In this document: one piece after another, positions 1 through 7,330 of the stretch | Position numbering within the stretch: the first letter of the stretch is position 1 | Layout: every line of letters begins with the position of its first letter | NCBI GenBank assembly: GCA_964351875.1 | Contig: CAYGQC010000064.1 | Location: 1-19,322, forward strand | DNA from: JANSWO01 sp964351875 | GTDB lineage: Bacteria > Pseudomonadota > Gammaproteobacteria > Pseudomonadales > Azotimanducaceae | Length of the DNA stretch: 19,322 nt | Reading direction: 5' to 3' | Translations under genes and position numbers: made by a program | The notes under the pieces: generated by a model | Told to the model about the DNA's origin: nothing | Database searches by the model: none | Seen by the model: only the letters and a program-made list of their open reading frames with translations

Positions 1-3
1 CTT

Positions 4-68
4 GGACCTGGCACCGGGACCTGGCACTTGGACCTGGCACCTGGGCCTGGCACCGGGACCTCTCATCG
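4..68. repeat. 13-bp minisatellite at window edge
   Basis: Five consecutive 13-bp units start at 4, 17, 30, 43 and 56. The consensus is GGACCTGGCACCK. The first four units differ at only a few positions and the fifth is degenerate after GGACCT. The array may extend left of the window. It lies 20 bp beyond the stop of the SnoaL-like gene, so it is non-coding here. No function can be assigned. Confidence 0.85.
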
Positions 69-88
69 AATTTCATCTGACCTTGGCT

Positions 89-571
89 TCACTTGGGTGG
101 ATCTGCGTCGTGAAGTTGTCGAGCCATTGACGCGGTGTCGGTCAGTAACCACTCTGCAGTGATGCGCTCATCTACGATTTCCAGCACGACAACGCTTGCG
201 ACTGAAATTCTCCTGCCAGTGGGTGCGACGCCCAGCAGAGGCCCGGCGTGGGTGCCACTTGCGTTTAGTCTCAACCAAACTCGCTCGTCTGCGACGGCGC
301 TGTCTACTACGCTGAGCTGATAGTTTGCCAGCGCAGCGTGTGCGCCGAGAAGAAACTGCTTCAGTGAATCCCGGTTACCGATTTCAGTTCCGTCCATCGC
401 TCGTGATACGAAGCCTTCGGAGACGACCTCGTCAATCACTGCAGCGCGCGTTTCAGCCTCGCTGATGCTTTGCGCGTCTATCCAAGTCAGGACGGGGAGC
501 GGGAGGGCGGCTTCGGAATCTGCATGAACACCGGCAGCGCAGAAGGCTATCGCGAGTAGCAGGGTCTTCAT
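89..571 (-). CDS. Exported NTF2/SnoaL-like domain protein
   Basis: This 160-aa protein begins with a signal peptide (MKTLLLAIAFCAAGVHA, then DSEA). The rest resembles the SnoaL/NTF2-like fold: a helical N-terminus with VIDEVVSEGFVSRAMDGTEI, a middle helix with LKQFLLGAHAAL, and C-terminal strands with GRRISVASVVVLEIVDERITAEWLLTD split across the sheet. Family members are small cone-shaped enzymes or binding proteins; substrate and activity are unknown here. I chose the ATG at 571 over an upstream in-frame start at 619 for two reasons: it places the signal peptide at the N-terminus, and its ATG overlaps the TGA of the upstream VOC gene (ATGA), a classic coupling arrangement. The two genes therefore form one transcript. 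The exported location contrasts with its apparently cytoplasmic partner. Confidence 0.75.
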   Translation of the reverse strand: MKTLLLAIAFCAAGVHADSEAALPLPVLTWIDAQSISEAETRAAVIDEVVSEGFVSRAMDGTEIGNRDSLKQFLLGAHAALANYQLSVVDSAVADERVWLRLNASGTHAGPLLGVAPTGRRISVASVVVLEIVDERITAEWLLTDTASMARQLHDADPPK

Positions 572-945
572 GTTGGCTCTCGAATCAGGCAAAACCCATT
601 GCCAAATGGGTCTGCGCAATGGGCTATCTCGGCGCTACCATCCGCGTTATAACCTTCCACGGTCCCGCCGTGCCGCCTCACCGCCCCCATCTCTGTTTGA
701 ACGTCGGTAACACCAAAATCCAAGTGGATTGGAGTCCAGTGTCTGGCGTAGGAGCGCTCTTGGTTTGCAGCGCCGATGGTGCCAGCTAACTGTTCCTGGA
801 GGTGAATGTCCAAGCCATTCATTGTGAGTACCAGCCAACGGGCTGAATGCCTCACCTTTCTTTCGCAGCCTAGTGCGCGTTCGTAGAAGTGTGCCGCTCG
901 CTCGACTTCGCCCACGTCGATGCTTATCGATAGTGCTTTGGACAT
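568..945 (-). CDS. VOC (glyoxalase/bleomycin-resistance) family protein
   Basis: This 125-aa single-module vicinal-oxygen-chelate protein has no signal peptide. Visible hallmarks are the FYERALG segment near residue 20, a central IHLDFGV strand with a candidate metal-ligand His at about 74, and the C-terminal ADPFGNGFCLI strand near 111-121. VOC proteins of this size usually act as homodimers in metal-dependent isomerisation, dioxygenation or drug binding. The usual final acidic metal ligand is not obvious, so a catalytic role is uncertain. It is the first gene of a minus-strand pair, with a 4-bp ATGA overlap to the exported SnoaL-like gene. Its start at 945 follows only a weak GAGA ribosome site. 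Upstream is the inverted-repeat cluster shared with the divergent CGNR regulator. Confidence 0.85.
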   Translation of the reverse strand: MSKALSISIDVGEVERAAHFYERALGCERKVRHSARWLVLTMNGLDIHLQEQLAGTIGAANQERSYARHWTPIHLDFGVTDVQTEMGAVRRHGGTVEGYNADGSAEIAHCADPFGNGFCLIREPT

Positions 946-958
946 GTCCGATCTCGTT

Positions 959-1006
959 ATTACCGTCTAAATAATATAGATGGTAATAAACGGCATTACC
1001 ATCTAT
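959..1006. promoter_or_regulatory. Three operator-like half-sites in a divergent promoter
   Basis: A perfect 12-bp inverted repeat, ATAGATGGTAAT (976-987) and ATTACCATCTAT (995-1006), is separated by 7 bp. A third copy of the half-site, ATTACCGTCTA (959-969, one mismatch), lies 6 bp to the left in the orientation that makes a second inverted pair with 976-987. The segment is AT-rich and sits between the VOC start (945) and the regulator start (1035). It is a likely binding site for a dimeric regulator controlling both directions. The divergent CGNR protein is the obvious candidate; that link is inference. Confidence 0.7.
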
Positions 1007-1034
1007 TGCAATTAGAGGGTGGTATTCTTTGGGC

Positions 1035-1586
1035 ATGAATACTGAAAATTCAGCTCTCATGAGAGTTGAGGGACAGCCTGCCCCTGGAAAACTGTTGCTG
1101 GTCCACGGCTTTTTGAATACCTGGTCAGATGAGCTTGGGATCGAAGACTTTGCCACCGCCGGTGCCACGGAATCCTGGCTGAGAGACACCGGGTTATGGT
1201 CGGGTTCGAGCAATCTCTCATCGACGCAGCACAGGAGAATGCTCAACTTTCGCGAGGATCTTCGAGCCTGGGTTCGCGATAGGCAGCACGACAAGCCAAT
1301 CAGCCAGGCGCTCTCACGCCTATCCTTCCGAGTCGAATTGTCTGAGTCGAGTGGCGTTGAATTTCACGCCAGCGGAGATCAGTGCGACAGAGTCATCGGC
1401 ACGCTGGTTGCCGCGATTGCTGAAGCTGCCCTGGTAGGGACGTGGGATCGCCTGAAGTGCTGTGATCTCACGACGTGCGGTTGGGCGTTCTACGACGCGA
1501 CCCGGAGTAGGACTAAGCGATGGTGTTCGATGAAGACATGCGGCTCGCGGCACAAATCCCGCGCCTATTACAAACGCACGAAGTAG
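1035..1586 (+). CDS. ABATE/CGNR zinc-finger transcriptional regulator
   Basis: This 183-aa protein has the architecture of the ABATE plus zf-CGNR family of putative stress-response regulators. The N-terminal ABATE region carries the LLLVHGFLNTWSD motif near residue 20. The last 45 residues form the zinc finger, with CDLTTCGWAFYD, an Arg/Lys-rich stretch, and WCSMKTCGSR. The four ligand cysteines are present, but the signature CGNR reads CGSR. A basic tail (HKSRAYYKRTK) is typical of the family. I use the ATG at 1035. A TTG at 1029 is better spaced from the GAGGGTGG at 1015-1022 and cannot be excluded. It diverges from the VOC/SnoaL operon across palindromic half-sites, so it probably regulates that operon and itself. 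Confidence 0.85.
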   Translation: MNTENSALMRVEGQPAPGKLLLVHGFLNTWSDELGIEDFATAGATESWLRDTGLWSGSSNLSSTQHRRMLNFREDLRAWVRDRQHDKPISQALSRLSFRVELSESSGVEFHASGDQCDRVIGTLVAAIAEAALVGTWDRLKCCDLTTCGWAFYDATRSRTKRWCSMKTCGSRHKSRAYYKRTK

Positions 1587-1696
1587 TCCGGGTACGATAC
1601 AAGACCGAGGAGGACACACGCGCAGTTTGGCCCGTGGTCACCGACTGTCGCCTGCGCACTTCTCACACTTCTCGCACATACCGTCAGCGTCGCCGG

Positions 1697-2365
1697 TCAT
1701 AGCAGGTCGTTGATTGCGTTCGCCAGCTCGCGGTACGAGCGAACGACGATATCCGCGCCTCCTTCGGACAGCATTGCTTCGTGGTCAGGCGGACAGTGAC
1801 TGGCAGCGGTGAAGCCGATGGTTGTCATGCCAGCGTGTTTCGCCGCTCTGACGCCGTTCAGGCTGTCTTCCACGACAAAACACTCAGTGGGGCAGAAGCC
1901 CATGGTCTTTGCGGCAAGCAGGAACAGGTCGGGCTCTGGTTTGCCTCTGGTGACGAGGCTGGTCGAGAACAGGTGCGGCTCGAAGAGGTCATCGAGTCCT
2001 GTGTGGGCGAGTTTCCACGCAAGCAGCTCAGGCAGAGAAGAGGAGGCGACGCATCTGGGCAGTCCCAGATTAGCAATAGCATCTCGCGCACCGTCTACGG
2101 CAACCAGTTGCTCTTCGAATCGCTCTCGCACATGGCTGGCAAGCGCTTGGAAGAAGCTTGGATCGAGTTCACTGCCCACGCGCTCGGCGTACAGCTCAGA
2201 CAGGCTGGCCTGCCATTCATCGGGCGCCATACCCATATATGTGCGCATGTAGGCTTCTGGTTCGAACGTGAGGCCAACCCGGCGCAGGAAATCGACTTCT
2301 GCGCTGAGGTAAATGGCTTCGCTCTCGACCAGCACGCCGTCACAATCGAAAATCACTAACGGCAC
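1697..2365 (-). CDS. HAD-superfamily phosphatase, beta-phosphoglucomutase-like
   Basis: This 222-aa protein has all four HAD motifs: FDCDGVLV with the nucleophile Asp7 and acid/base Asp9, Ser/Thr motif II in ASSS (107-110), motif III Lys142 in RGKPEPD, and motif IV VVEDSLNG (164-171). The helical cap between residues 15 and 85 marks subfamily IA, the group holding beta-phosphoglucomutase-like enzymes and small sugar-phosphate phosphatases. Substrate is unknown; the arrangement is equally compatible with a 6-phosphogluconate-type phosphatase. Translation starts at a GTG, preceded by a GGGGGCG ribosome site and only 33 bp from the cupin stop, so the two are probably co-transcribed. It converges with the CGNR gene across 110 bp with no clear terminator. 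Confidence 0.9.
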   Translation of the reverse strand: MPLVIFDCDGVLVESEAIYLSAEVDFLRRVGLTFEPEAYMRTYMGMAPDEWQASLSELYAERVGSELDPSFFQALASHVRERFEEQLVAVDGARDAIANLGLPRCVASSSLPELLAWKLAHTGLDDLFEPHLFSTSLVTRGKPEPDLFLLAAKTMGFCPTECFVVEDSLNGVRAAKHAGMTTIGFTAASHCPPDHEAMLSEGGADIVVRSYRELANAINDLL

Positions 2366-2398
2366 AGACGACGCCCCCGTTTTTGGAGGGTCGCGAAG

Positions 2399-2842
2399 CT
2401 AGCCACCGCCGCTGTAGTCCTCGAATCGATACCATCGCTGCCCGTGAGCCGATTTGACCAGGGCAATATTGCTGTCCGGGTAGATCACGACGTCGTCAGT
2501 CTTACGCTCGCCGAACACGAGGTAGGCAAGAGGGTCGGAGGAGGTGTTCTCGATGTGGTGTGCGGTCTCGTCACCCGCTGGGAACAGGATGTGATCACCT
2601 TTGCGAATGTCAACGCGCTCGTCACCGAGATGCAGAGTTCCGCGGCCGTCCGTTATCAGCACGTGTTCCTCTTCGGCGGTGTGGTAGTGGTGGTAGCTGG
2701 ATGTGCCTCCAGGTTGGAGCTCCTCCATGCGCACACCGAGGTGCTCGCCGCTCAAGTCCAGGCAGCGGAAAGCCGGTTCGTCCCGGGGCGATTCTCTGAG
2801 TTCAAAGCTCGCATCTTGAATCTGGGTAACACGTGAGTTCAT
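2399..2842 (-). CDS. Single-domain cupin protein
   Basis: This 147-aa cytoplasmic cupin has motif 1 at residues 46-67 (HHYH around 51-54 followed by the Glu cluster at 57-59). Motif 2 is at 82-98 (GDHILFPAGDETAHH). Together they supply the usual three-His/one-Glu metal site. The C-terminal RWYRFEDY segment is seen in cupins annotated as mannose-6-phosphate isomerase-like or as sugar-binding, but no substrate is evident. I chose the ATG at 2842, which follows a GAGGTG ribosome site at good spacing, over an upstream in-frame start at 2899. It is the first gene of a two-gene unit with the HAD phosphatase, which hints at phosphorylated sugar metabolism; that hint is inference. Confidence 0.85.
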   Translation of the reverse strand: MNSRVTQIQDASFELRESPRDEPAFRCLDLSGEHLGVRMEELQPGGTSSYHHYHTAEEEHVLITDGRGTLHLGDERVDIRKGDHILFPAGDETAHHIENTSSDPLAYLVFGERKTDDVVIYPDSNIALVKSAHGQRWYRFEDYSGGG

Positions 2843-3323
2843 TGGTGATGCACCTCTTCGTAAACGTTGCTGCAGAGCGTTCGCGCGTCCTAGGGTCACG
2901 GGGCTATTCTGACAACGTGCGCGTTGCGCCAGTGCGAGGTTCGGTAACGCAAACGTGGCGCGGGTGTCTAGCCGAGCCCGATTGTAATCTGCTGTGGATT
3001 CGCTTGCGCCTGGGAATGTCAGCGCGCCACCCCAATTCTCGAAGACGGCCTCTGCGCATTATTCCGCGCGGTGGCCGCCGAGCAGTAGTGGGTTAAAACG
3101 CTACCGCGTCGCCGTTTGGAGAATGTCTGTAACAACCAGGGCCTAAGTTTCTGATCAATATGGGTATTGATGAGGCCGATTGATGCGTGATTCTCATTGC
3201 CTGTAGGGCAAGCCCTGCGAGCGGAAAATTTAATTTTTGTGAATTGTCGTTCTCCTAAGTGATTGCAACAAAAGGGTCACAAAAACCCTCTACGGTGCGC
3301 GCGTTTCCAAGGGAGTTCGACAC
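2843..3323. other. Non-coding control region between cupin operon and lipoprotein
   Basis: No credible gene lies in these 481 bases; an 87-codon open frame at 2833-3096 has no family signature or ribosome site. The region must hold the minus-strand cupin/HAD promoter and the plus-strand promoter of the lipoprotein locus. Structures seen are a 7-bp palindrome pair (3154-3171), a compact AGGGC/GCCCT palindrome (3205-3216) and a small hairpin (3273-3289). The lipoprotein has a clear ribosome site, GGGAG at 3311-3315. I could not assign a convincing -35/-10 pair. Confidence 0.6.
3154..3171. promoter_or_regulatory. Palindrome upstream of lipoprotein/receptor locus
   Basis: ATCAATA and TATTGAT form a perfect 7-bp inverted repeat with a 4-bp TGGG spacer, about 150 bp upstream of the lipoprotein start. 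The size and symmetry fit a dimeric regulator operator. No regulator can be named. Confidence 0.4.
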
Positions 3324-6300
3324 ATGTCCTTTTTGCTCAAAGCGAGAGCAACCGCTCTTGTTATGGGGTCACTGGCGCTAGCAGCGTGCGGTGGCTCTTC
3401 CGATAACGTCTCGCCTGGCTCAGTCGTCGTTGAGGTTCCAACCTCTGGCGGCGGCGGTGGTACCGGTGGTGGCGGCACTGGTGGTGGCACCGGCGGCGGC
3501 ACAGGTGGTGGTACCGGCACCGATGTGCCTTCTACCATTCCTGCTTCTCTGAACGCGGTTATCACCGATTCAGGCAATACGGCATCTGCCGCTTTCGGTA
3601 GCAAGCCAATTTTCACGATTGACGTTGCGGCCCTCACGGGTGGCGAGCTAGACGCGGACGGTCTGGTGGTCGGCAAGGACAATATCTTTGTGGTCAGCGG
3701 TGGAGCGCTTCGCGTAACCCCGCCTCCCGGCACGGCGCCAATCACCACGACGCCTGCAACGGCCAACGCGGTCGAGCCGACCTGTATCCTTGAAATCGCA
3801 CCGGGTGCTGTTATTGCGGGAGAAGACAACGAAGACTTCATCGTTGTTGAGCAAGACTGCGCACTGGATGCGGACGGCACGTCAGACGAGCCGATTATCT
3901 TCACGTCTCTCGCTGAGGTCCAAGGCACCGTCGAAGACGGCGATCGCGGCCTCTGGGGCGGCCTGGTCATCAACGGCCGCGCGCACATCAACGATTGCCC
4001 GGAAGGCGTCGACGGCGGCACCGCTGAGTGTACGAAAGAAGGCGAAGCCAACTCCGGCACGTTCGGCGGCGACATCAGCAACGACAATAGCGGCACGCTG
4101 CGCTACGTCAGCGTTCGCTATGCCGGTTCAAACGTTGACCCGGAAAACCAGCTGAATGGCATCGCGTTCCAAGGCGTGGGTTCAGGCACGACGGTTGAGT
4201 ACGTGCAGGTTCACAACAACCTGGACGATGGCATCGAGTTTTTTGGCGGCACGGTCAGCGCCAAGTACGTCGTTCTCACTGGCAACGCCGATGACAGCCT
4301 CGATTGGACGGACGGCTGGGTTGGCGATATCCAATACTTGTACATCGAGCAGACAGATGCTGGTGACAGCGCGATTGAAGCGGATAACCGCGAAGGTGCT
4401 GAGACGTTGACGCCTACGTCCAACCCCCGCATCGCCAACATGACCATCATTGGCAAGTCCGATGAGCGGGCATTGCGGCTTCGTCGAGGTACCGGTCTCA
4501 CGTTATCCAACAGCTATGTGGATGGCTCCGAGCGATGTATTCGTGTCGATGGGGATACGTCCCGTGGGCTGCTTGGTTCCGCGACTGACCCGACCATCAC
4601 GATTCAAGGCACAAGCTTTGCCTGTGCTGAGACTCACGAAAGTGATGCTGACAATGCGGTAGCCAACTACCTGGATAGCGCGACGAATGTCTCACAAAAC
4701 GGTGACAACGTTGATCCGGTTGCCGTAGCAGACACGTTCTTTGAAGACACTGACTTCATTGGCGCCTTCGGCGCCACCGACTGGTCTGATGGCTGGACCC
4801 TGGCGGGCTCAGTCAGCCAGCCTGGTCAGGCTGACTTCGGCTGCCCGGACGGCACTACGACCAGCGCTGAAACGATCGACGGCAAACGCATTTGTCAGCT
4901 CTCGGGCACGGTCACTCAGGATCTTCTTCTAACCAGCAACAACTTCTACCAGCTGGTTGGCAAGGTGGTGATTGGAGGCGATAACGCGGACAGCGCCACA
5001 CTGACGCTGCAAGCGGGTACGACGGTTTACGGCGGATCTCCAGAATCGTTCCTGGTGATCTCTCGAGGCTCTGAAATCATCGCGAACGGCTCCCGAACGG
5101 CTCCGGTTACGTTCACTTCAGAAGATGACCTGCAGGGTCTGGCTGACATCGATGTTGACCGTGGTCAGTGGGGCGGTCTTGTGATCAATGGTAACGCGCC
5201 CATCAACGATTGCCCGGAAGGCCAGACTGGCGGAACGGCGGGTTGTACCAAAGAAGGCGAAGCCAACTCGGGAACCTTCGGTGGTGACAATGCGGAAGAC
5301 AGCAGTGGCGTACTCAACTACGTTGTTGTCAAGTTCGCCGGTTCCAACGTTGACCCTGAAAACCAGCTAAACGGCATTGCGTTCCAGGGCGTAGGTTCAG
5401 GCACCGAAGTCGACTACGTCCAAGTGCACAACAACCTCGATGACGGTATCGAGTTCTTCGGCGGAACGGTAAACGCTAAGCACGTTGTTCTCACCGGTAA
5501 CGCGGACGACAGTTTGGATTGGACGGATGGCTGGAGTGGCAGCATTCAATACCTGGTGATCAATCAGGCGGCCGATGCAGGCGACAGCGCGATCGAAGCA
5601 GACAACCGTGAAGGTGACGAGACTGCGCTGCCGCGCTCACTTCCCGCGATTGCCAACATGACGATCAACGGCAACCAAGATCAGCGTGGTATTCGCCTGC
5701 GTCGAGGCACGGGTCTCAACCTGTTCAACTCAGTGGTTCAGGGTAACGGCAACTGTCTGCGTATCCAGGGTGACTCGCTCAGCCAGCTCGGCACAGGTAT
5801 CACCTTTGGTGGTGTGACTTTCGACTGCGCAACTGTGATCGAGGGCGACGACGTTGCCGCGATACAGGCCGAGTTCGATGGTTCTGAAAACGTCTCGTCA
5901 AATGGCGATTTGGTGGGCTCGGTTGCTGTTTCTGGCGACTTCTTCGAGCAAGCCGATTTCATCGGCGCAGTTCAGAGCGATGCAGATGATTGGACCATGG
6001 GTTGGACCGTTGGTATGCCCAGCGCGTCAGCGGCCTTCGGTTGCCCATCAAGCACGACTGAGCTGGCTGCGCTTGACGGCACGACCACGACCTGTGAGTT
6101 GACGGGTGACATCACGTCTGACCTGTTCCTTGCTCGCGGCAACTTCTATGTGCTCGACGGCAAGGTAACGATCGGTGGTGACAACGCAAACAGCGCGACG
6201 CTCGGCATCGAATCCGGTGCGACCATCGTTGGTGACGACCCGGAAGACTTCCTCGTGATCTCTCGAGGCTCGCGAATTGAAGCACGCGGCACCGCAAACG

Positions 6301-7214
6301 CTCCGGTCACACTGACTGCTGCCGATGACGTGCTGGGTAACGTCGCGAACCCGGATACGACTCGCGGCTTGTGGGGTGGATTAGTCATCAATGGCAACGC
6401 GCCGATCAATGACTGTCCTGAAGGCGAGACCGGTGGCACTGCTGGTTGCACCAAAGAAGGCGAGGCGAACTCGGGTACGTTCGGCGGCGATCAGCCCGGT
6501 GATAGCTCTGGTGTTCTCAACTATGTCGTCGTCAAGTTCGCAGGTTCCAACGTTGACCCTGAGAACCAGCTAAACGGCATCGCGTTCCAGGGCGTAGGCT
6601 CAGGCACCGAGGTGGACTACATCCAGGTGTTCAATAACCTCGATGATGGCGTTGAGTTCTTTGGCGGTACAGTGAACGCCTCTCACGTCGCGCTGGTTGG
6701 CAATGCGGATGACAGCCTTGACTGGACCGACGGTTGGACCGGCTCGCTCCAGTACGTGCACATCGTGCAGGGCTCGGACGCCGGTGACAGTGCGATCGAA
6801 GCAGACAACCGCGAAGGCGACGAGTTGGCTTCCCCGGTATCGAACCCGGTTATCGCCAACATGACCATCATCGGTAACGCCGGCGAACGCGCGATCCGCC
6901 TGCGTCGAGGCACGGGCCTCAACCTCTTCAATTCTGATGTCACCGGCAGTGCAACCTGCCTGCTGGTACAGGGTGAATCGTTGAACCTGCTGGGCTCTGG
7001 CATTACGTTTGACGGGGTCAGCCTCGGCTGTGCAACGGTCAACGAAGGCGACGATGTAGCCGCGGTTCAGGCTTTCCTGGACGGCTCGAATGTTACCCAG
7101 GATGGTTCTGCGGCAACGCCTGCTGGCTTGCCCGCCGGTCTGGACAGCGACGGTGCCGAGTTCGTCGGTTCCGATGTTGACAGCTGGTCTGCTGGCTGGA
7201 CGGTCGGCTTGTAG
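3324..7214 (+). CDS. Large lipoprotein with three tandem beta-helix-like repeats
   Basis: This 1296-aa exported lipoprotein has the lipobox LAAC with lipidated Cys22, then a Gly/Thr-rich linker (about 34-53). Three homologous repeats of about 400 aa follow: roughly 60-500, 503-900 and 903-1296. Each carries a block starting WGGLVING (W211, W616, W1017), then NDCPEG and a second Cys in a loop, then GSNVDPENQLNGIAFQG, NNLDDG(I/V)EFFGGT and NADDSLDWTDGW. The short repeating strands and Asp/Asn turns suggest a right-handed parallel beta-helix with possible Ca2+ sites. The paired cysteines may form disulfides. Related WGGL-type proteins are found beside TonB-dependent receptors. Here the receptor gene is 116 bp downstream, so I infer a surface or periplasmic ligand-binding partner. 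The repeats end exactly at the stop codon, and the start has a good ribosome site. Confidence 0.85.
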   Translation: MSFLLKARATALVMGSLALAACGGSSDNVSPGSVVVEVPTSGGGGGTGGGGTGGGTGGGTGGGTGTDVPSTIPASLNAVITDSGNTASAAFGSKPIFTIDVAALTGGELDADGLVVGKDNIFVVSGGALRVTPPPGTAPITTTPATANAVEPTCILEIAPGAVIAGEDNEDFIVVEQDCALDADGTSDEPIIFTSLAEVQGTVEDGDRGLWGGLVINGRAHINDCPEGVDGGTAECTKEGEANSGTFGGDISNDNSGTLRYVSVRYAGSNVDPENQLNGIAFQGVGSGTTVEYVQVHNNLDDGIEFFGGTVSAKYVVLTGNADDSLDWTDGWVGDIQYLYIEQTDAGDSAIEADNREGAETLTPTSNPRIANMTIIGKSDERALRLRRGTGLTLSNSYVDGSERCIRVDGDTSRGLLGSATDPTITIQGTSFACAETHESDADNAVANYLDSATNVSQNGDNVDPVAVADTFFEDTDFIGAFGATDWSDGWTLAGSVSQPGQADFGCPDGTTTSAETIDGKRICQLSGTVTQDLLLTSNNFYQLVGKVVIGGDNADSATLTLQAGTTVYGGSPESFLVISRGSEIIANGSRTAPVTFTSEDDLQGLADIDVDRGQWGGLVINGNAPINDCPEGQTGGTAGCTKEGEANSGTFGGDNAEDSSGVLNYVVVKFAGSNVDPENQLNGIAFQGVGSGTEVDYVQVHNNLDDGIEFFGGTVNAKHVVLTGNADDSLDWTDGWSGSIQYLVINQAADAGDSAIEADNREGDETALPRSLPAIANMTINGNQDQRGIRLRRGTGLNLFNSVVQGNGNCLRIQGDSLSQLGTGITFGGVTFDCATVIEGDDVAAIQAEFDGSENVSSNGDLVGSVAVSGDFFEQADFIGAVQSDADDWTMGWTVGMPSASAAFGCPSSTTELAALDGTTTTCELTGDITSDLFLARGNFYVLDGKVTIGGDNANSATLGIESGATIVGDDPEDFLVISRGSRIEARGTANAPVTLTAADDVLGNVANPDTTRGLWGGLVINGNAPINDCPEGETGGTAGCTKEGEANSGTFGGDQPGDSSGVLNYVVVKFAGSNVDPENQLNGIAFQGVGSGTEVDYIQVFNNLDDGVEFFGGTVNASHVALVGNADDSLDWTDGWTGSLQYVHIVQGSDAGDSAIEADNREGDELASPVSNPVIANMTIIGNAGERAIRLRRGTGLNLFNSDVTGSATCLLVQGESLNLLGSGITFDGVSLGCATVNEGDDVAAVQAFLDGSNVTQDGSAATPAGLPAGLDSDGAEFVGSDVDSWSAGWTVGL
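4830..7211 (+). repeat. Recently related tandem intragenic repeats (second and third copies)
   Basis: Copies two (4830-6020) and three (6030-7211) of the ~1.2-kb intragenic repeat share long nearly identical DNA, densest around 5338-5415 against 6541-6618. The first copy (about 3500-4820) is more diverged in its first third but shares the core from the WGGLVING block on. The spacing of the three conserved Trp codons (3954, 5169, 6372) gives periods of 1215 and 1203 bp, both multiples of three. Confidence 0.8.
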
Positions 7215-7243
7215 GCGAGACCGATCTCGCAACGAGTGGAAAC

Positions 7244-7278
7244 GCTGCCGGGCGCGTGAAAGCGGCCTGGCAGCTTTT
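7244..7278 (+). terminator. Intercistronic terminator-like hairpin between lipoprotein and receptor
   Basis: GCTGCCGGGC (7244-7253) and GCCTGGCAGC (7265-7274) pair over 10 bp with one G-U wobble and an 11-nt loop. TTTT follows at 7275-7278. It starts 29 bp after the lipoprotein stop and lies 52 bp before the receptor start. A smaller stem, GCGAGA/TCTCGC (7215-7230), directly follows the stop codon. The T-run is short, so partial termination that lowers receptor expression relative to the lipoprotein is the likeliest role. Confidence 0.6.
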
Positions 7279-7330
7279 CGTTTGAAGCCAAGATATTGAA
7301 ACGACACAAGAAATAGAGATAGGTAAGCAC

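Noticed and set aside
2833..3096. Possible 87-aa plus-strand gene upstream of the lipoprotein
   Set aside because: It overlaps the cupin start on the opposite strand, has no recognisable domain, and its composition is not protein-like.
3189..3201. Confident Fur box upstream of the lipoprotein
   Set aside because: Only about half of the 19-bp consensus matches and the left half is missing; kept only as a hint in a finding.
3290..4096. 268-codon minus-strand open frame over the lipoprotein start
   Set aside because: Its Pro-rich sequence is the antisense of the Gly-rich linker; it has no independent signals.
6600..7307. 235-codon minus-strand open frame over the third lipoprotein repeat
   Set aside because: Shadow of a repeat-rich coding region; no family features or ribosome site.
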